Shown here in pieces: positions 59,221 to 64,000 of a stretch of DNA of 64,000 bases. The notes beneath the pieces were generated by a model. The model was given only the letters and a program-made list of their open reading frames with translations. It was not told the origin of the DNA and made no database searches. The stretch is from assembly GCF_002878395.1 (NCBI RefSeq), contig NC_061116.1, positions 127,461,495 through 127,525,494 of the forward strand, written 5' to 3'. Every line of letters begins with the position of its first letter. Within the stretch, counting starts at the first letter, position 1. Source of the stretch: Capsicum annuum. Lineage: Eukaryota > Streptophyta > Magnoliopsida > Solanales > Solanaceae. The translations under genes were made by a program, and so were the position numbers.

Positions 59221-60020
59221 ACCATTGTTGAAACCTATTACACGTCCTCCCCCGCCTCTTTCTCAAAGGTTGAAAAAGAAAGTAAAAAAAGGAAAATATC
59301 AAAAATTCATTTCGATATTAAAGCAATTATCTGTTAACATACCTCTTACAGAAACTTTATAGTAGATGCTTGGTTATACAAAATTCTTGAAGGATTTAGT
59401 GACTAAGAAAAAGATGGTGAGTTTTAAGCCTATTGATATTATGCATCACTGCAGTATTGTTGTCTCGCAATATTTTTTAAAGAAGGAGTATCCCAGAGCT
59501 TTGACTATTCCTTGTACTATTGGGTCCTTAAGTTTTTCACAAGAATTAAGTAATTTTGAGGTAACATTAATCTAGTGCCACTAGTTGTATGTCGACCTCT
59601 ATAAGACTATTGATGACTGATTGTATTGTAAAAAATCGATTGGTATATTATCTAATATATTAGTGAAGGTATCTTCTTTCATATTAATAGCCAACTTTGT
59701 GATTCTTAATTACGAGATAGATTTTGATGCCCCTATCATCGTAGAAAACCCTTTTATAACCATGAGTAGGGCATTTGTTGACATGGATATGGGAAACATA
59801 AAATTCAAGATTAATGATGAACATACCACTTTCAATATGTGTGAATCAATGAGACAACCAAAGGATATATTGCTAGTTTCTGTGATAGACAACGTAGATA
59901 AAGATGTGGTGCTTGTACCCATTGGGAAGAGACTTGGTGCCGAGGCTTTGACGAAAGTGATCATGAATTTTGATAGAAGTAATGTAAATTAGTATAATGA
60001 GATGGTGAGTGCACCTGTTG
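59221..60020 (+). pseudogene. Athila-type protease region (copy 2)
   Basis: It has the same layout as 6,180-6,960: YTKFLKDLVTKKK at 59,366-59,575, then 59,621-59,992 with LVKVSSFILIANFV, PFITMSRAFVDMD and FKINDEHTTFN. The active-site loop reads EVTLI and is followed by the same two TAG stops as in copy 1. Confidence 0.75.
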
Positions 60021-60239
60021 AAAGAGGTTCTTATACTTATGCACTAAATAAGTTAGATCTTGATTTGAAGAATAGAGAAACCTCACCAGCTCATCCATCT
60101 TTTGAGGAGCCACCAGTTTTGGATATGAAATTCCTTCCCTAGAGTTTACTTTATGCATTCTTGGGGGTCAATAATACCTTATCAATTATTATTGCAGCTA
60201 ATTTCTAAGATTTGTATGTTGAGTCCTAGATTTTAGAAA

Positions 60240-61650
60240 AGTTTTAATGGGCTATATCGCTAATATTATCAGAATTCCACCAAAAATTTGCACTCATAAG
60301 ATTTATATTGACTAAAGTATGTGCCTAGCATTACACATCAATGTTATCTAAATCCACCTAAGAAAGAGGTGGTGAAAAAAAAAGATTATTAAGTGGTTAG
60401 ATATAGGTGTGGTTTATGCTATTGCTGATAAAAAGTGGGTGAGCTCGGTTCAGTGTGTGCCAAAAAAAAATGGGATCACTTTGGTCCCCAATAAGAAGAA
60501 CGAGTTAGGTCCTATGAGACCAGTCATTGTATGGCGAGTGTGCATGAATTACCGAGAGTTGAATACTTGGATGTAGAAGGAAAACTTTTCTATGCCATTT
60601 ATGGACTAGATGTTTAACTGTCTTGTAGGTAGAGGATTGTATTATTTTCTTGATGGTTATTTGGGGTATAATCATAATTCTATAGCCCCCTAAGACCGAA
60701 ATAAGACCAATTTCACTTGTCCAAATGGTACGTTTGGATTTTAGAGGATGCCTTTTGGTCTTTCTAATGCTCCCACCACTTTTCAGTGTTGCATGATATC
60801 TATCTTTTCTTATATAGTGAAGGATATTCATGGATGATTTCTATATTTTTGGAGACTCTTTTATGACTGTTTATCTGACTTGGCTAATGCACTGCAAAGA
60901 TGTAAAGAGTGCAACCTATTTCTAAATTGGGAGATGTGTCACTTCATGGTTAAAAAGGGAGTCATTCTTGGGCAAGAAATTTCAAAAAAAAGGGATAGAG
61001 ATTGATATGATTAAAATTGAGGTGATTGAAAAATTGCCTCCACTAATTTCTCTAAACGGTATTCAGAGTTTCTTAGGTCATGTGGGTTTTTATAAGTGAT
61101 TCTTAGAGGAATACTCTAAGATTTATAATCCATATGCAAGCTTTTAGAGAAGGAGGTGATGTTTGTTTCAGATGATTCCTGTCTCAAGGATTTTTTGTGC
61201 CTTAAAGACATGTTGATAACAACTCCTATTATTTTTTCTCTAGATTAGACCCTTCCATTTTAGGTGATATCTGACACCAGTGGTATATGTGTAGGAGCTA
61301 TCCTAGGCTGAAGACGTGAGAAGATAATTTATCCTATGTATTATTCCAGCAAAGCACTTAACCCATCATAAAAAATTACATAGTTATTAAACAAGAGTTT
61401 CTTGTGGTGGTGTTTGCTTTTGAGAAGTTTCGATCCTATTTGATTGGTACCAAAGTCATTGTGCACAATGATCATACTGATCTTAGGTACCTAATAGAGA
61501 AGAAGGATGCTTAACCTAGATCGATCCAATGGGTACTATTACTACAAGAATTTGTCTTTGAGGTTAAGGATAGAAAGGGCCTAGAAAATAAGGTTGCCGA
61601 CCATCTATCCCACCTAGAAAATGAGGCGATGATTAAGCTAGGAGATGATA
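60240..61650 (+). pseudogene. Athila-type reverse transcriptase and RNase H (copy 2)
   Basis: Blocks: KKNGITLVPNKKNELGPMRP-like sequence near 60,465-60,525; CMNYRELNTW near 60,540; FMDDFYIFGDSF near 60,828-60,862; NWEMCHFMV; and GHVGFYK followed by a TGA shared with copy 1. RNase H has DTSGICVGAIL near 61,270-61,305 (catalytic Asp present), [15 protein letters not shown] and [15 protein letters not shown] to DHLSHLENE near 61,615. The copy is frameshifted but otherwise complete. Confidence 0.8.
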
Positions 61651-62920
61651 TTGAGATTGATGACACTCTTTTAGATGAGCATGCCTTAGCATCATCACAA
61701 AACTTAATATCTTAGTTTGTTGACTTTGCCAATTATTTGGCAAGTGACCTCATTCTAGAAGACATGTCATTTCTGTAGCAAAAATGATTTATGCATAAGG
61801 TACGAAAGTTATTTTGGGTTGAGCCTTACATATATCATGTGTGTCTTGATGGTGTGGTTTGGAGGTATATTCCCATAGTTGAGATAATAGGTATTCTGGA
61901 AGTCTTCCATTCATCTCCAACTAGGTGTCACCATGGAGGTACTTGCACTACCCACAAAATTGCAAAATATTGTTACTATTGGTTGATGATTTATAAAAAT
62001 GCATAAGACTATGCTTCATCCTATGAACATTGCCAAAGTCAGGGTGATATCTCATGAAAGCATGAGCTTTCATGACACCTATGCTTGAGTTTGAAATATT
62101 TCATTTATGGGGTTTTAATTTCATTGGTCCATTTGTGAGTTCACATGGTATGAAGTACATCTTGATGGCTGTTGACTATGTGTATAAGTGGGTAGAAGCC
62201 ATTGCATTTCCTAATAATGAAGGTTGAAGTGTCATATCATTTTTTAAGAACAATATTTTCTTTCAATTTGGTTCTCCACGAGCTATAATCAGTGATGGTG
62301 AGTCCTATTTTTACAACTGTTTGTTCAAAGCCCTATTAGAGAAATATGGAGTGAAAGATAAGGTGGCAATACCTTACCATTTTAGAAACAAGTGGGCAGG
62401 TTGAGGTCTCCAACTGGGAGATGAAGTCCATTTTGGAAAATATTGTGAATGCCAACCAGACTAACAAGTCAAAAAAGTTAGATGATGCACTTTAGGCTTA
62501 CCAGATAGCTTACAAAACGCCCATAGATGCCTTCCTTTATCATCTGTGTATGGTAAGGCATGCCACTTGCTGGTTTAACTTGAGCATAAGGTACTATGGG
62601 AATTTAATGGGTATTGAAGAAGCTTAAATTTTAGAGAAGCGATGTAGGACACTTGAGATTGGAAAAAATGAATAAGTTACATGAGTTTCGCCTTTGTGCT
62701 TATGATAGTTAAATCTTGTTTCAAGAGAAGACTAAAATATACCATGACACGAAGATTTAGAAAAAGGTATTCCAACCTAGTGATGTGCTCTTGTTGTATA
62801 TTTTGAGACTTTGGTTGTTTCCTAGAAGTCTAGGTAGTCTAGACCATTCACCATTGTAAAAGTATTTCCACTAAGTGCAATTGAGCTACATAAAGATGTG
62901 GATTCCCTATTCAATGGGAA
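61651..62920 (+). pseudogene. Athila-type integrase (copy 2, more complete)
   Basis: The zinc-binding part is at 61,791-62,006 (HSSPTRCHHGGT). The core holds [17 protein letters not shown] and [17 protein letters not shown] near 62,120-62,225, AIISDGESYFYN near 62,285-62,320, and GQVEVSNWEMKSILE near 62,395-62,440 carrying the catalytic Glu. The family-specific tail (ARHATCW-like region, then RPFTIVKVFPLSAIEL) continues to about 62,895. Copy 1 has lost everything from the GQVE block on. Stops are scattered. Confidence 0.8.
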
Positions 62921-63179
62921 TGGGTGTAGTGTTAAGCATTACATAGAAAGTATAGAGGAGTTGAAAGTGTGAAAGAATGTTATCTTTGGAGAAGTATATG
63001 GTTCCAAGGGCACTGAGTCATGCCATGATGTTAAATCAGGCATTGTATCGGAGGCATCCCATGGGCTTGTTGGTGAAGTCTTAGGTCCCAACATAGACAC
63101 ATCATACCATAATGTTAAATCAAACATATCTTGGGAGGAAATCCAAGGTTTTAGAATTTACCTTGTTTTGGTTTTGATA
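62921..63179. other. Short non-coding tail after integrase
   Basis: No domain is recognised. The minus-strand frame at 62,939-63,127 has two similar PxTSP-containing blocks, which reflect a repeated phrase (CATACCATAATGTTAAATCA-like) on the plus strand near 63,020 and 63,100. The region is absent from copy 1. Confidence 0.4.
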
Positions 63180-63739
63180 CAAAATCAATCTACGAAAATG
63201 AAAACTAAACTAAGATACGAATACAAAAGATAAAGATAAATAGAAAGCAAGTAAGTAGATAGACTCAATGAGAGAATGAATAGAAAACCAATGGTATATC
63301 AAACCCCTAACCCTCTATTCAATATCAATAAAAGCACCTAAATCTTATGTAGACCTCAAGGGAATTGGATGCCCGAGCAACCCACATTTCTAAATGAAGT
63401 TTCAACAAAAGCTATTCCATGCTTACCTCACACTGTTATAAGAGTATACATACATAATTATTCAAAATATACTTACTAAAATGAAATAAGGTCCCATTTA
63501 TAGTGTAGGTTAATTATTACATATTATAGGCCTAAAAGTGACCTATTTAGGAAAGACAAAGCTTAAAAGCTCATTAAACATTTACTTGAGCTTTTCTAGA
63601 GCATATGGGACATACATGGGGTGCATAGTAGGCTATTCTAACCTGCTCTTATAGATCTAGAGAAGGTTGGGTGCGCCTCCAAAGTAGATGGGGCACAGGT
63701 CCTCTTTTGGAGGCCTTCTAGCTAAAAAACCCTAGTTTT
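63180..63739 (-). repeat. LTR-like fragment, minus strand (copy 2)
   Basis: It aligns with 9,340-9,889, including the minus-strand CTATAAATGGG box near 63,495-63,510. Its first part also matches 23,137-23,245. No coding sequence. Confidence 0.5.
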
Positions 63740-64000
63740 TGTACATTAGAAAATTTTTTGGAATTCTGATCTCTGGACCCAATATGACTCATGGATACAA
63801 GCCGTATGTTGGGGTATGAATGGTATGGTCTAGTCGTATGGTGACCAGTCTTGCTTGGTGGGATGGATGTTGGTCACTGGAATAGGTACGACTTGGTACG
63901 AGTCATATGGTTGGATATAGACCATTTGGCTCCTTCACTTAACCTTAGAATTTTAACTTAAGTTGAATCTGAGTATGAGTTGCTCACCAGGTGTCATAAG
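63740..64000 (+). repeat. Plus-strand chromovirus LTR, start only (copy 2)
   Basis: It begins TGTACATTAGAA and aligns with 9,890-10,150. It is cut by the end of the window. Confidence 0.6.

Noticed and set aside
1..64000. Host genes, tRNA or rRNA genes
   Set aside because: I searched by eye for long open frames, splice-like gene structure and conserved RNA cores and found none beyond retroelement and viral sequence.

Overview
The window is plant nuclear DNA made almost entirely of decayed, nested retroelements. I see no intact host gene, tRNA, rRNA or CRISPR array. It is AT-rich and carries Ty3/gypsy elements of the chromovirus type (initiator-Met tRNA primer sites, LTR ends like GGTCGTGACA) and the Athila/Tat type (tRNA-Asp-like primer sites). 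It also holds non-autonomous large retrotransposon derivatives (LARDs) and an endogenous pararetrovirus resembling those of Solanaceae. My best guess is a repeat-rich Solanaceae genome such as Capsicum, but the species is an inference.

Left part (1-23,245): an LTR tail and reverse-transcriptase scrap of a minus-strand chromovirus, then a plus-strand chromovirus LTR. Next comes a plus-strand Athila-type element (LTR about 3,329, dead gag, protease, RT-RNase H and truncated integrase to about 9,335). After it lie a minus-strand LTR-like fragment and another plus-strand LTR (9,890-19,919). That LTR is split by a complete minus-strand LARD at 11,972-19,602 with a perfect 5-bp target duplication. 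From 19,920 to 22,035 there are coding-like minus-strand frames that I cannot identify.

Middle (23,246-39,662), all minus strand: a chromovirus LTR followed by degenerate gag-pol (26,037-30,700) and an LTR fragment; an endogenous caulimovirid-like provirus (about 31,010-37,076) with coat, protease, RT, RNase H and a downstream ORF, all broken; and an Athila/Tat-type gag fragment with its primer site and one LTR (38,244-39,662).

Right (39,663-55,554): a minus-strand chromovirus with gag, protease, RT, RNase H, integrase and its 5' LTR (53,358-55,554). Its integrase region is interrupted by a second LARD (40,742-49,697). The LARD's two LTRs carry different numbers of a 33-bp tandem repeat. Both LARDs and this coding chromovirus share the same leader and primer-site layout, which suggests a mobilisation partnership.

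55,445-64,000 repeats 1-10,150 in the same orientation. The copies share nested-element junctions and stop codons and carry different internal deletions, so a segmental duplication with about 54 kb spacing is likely. All coding features listed are pseudogenes, and boundaries marked approximate were judged by eye.
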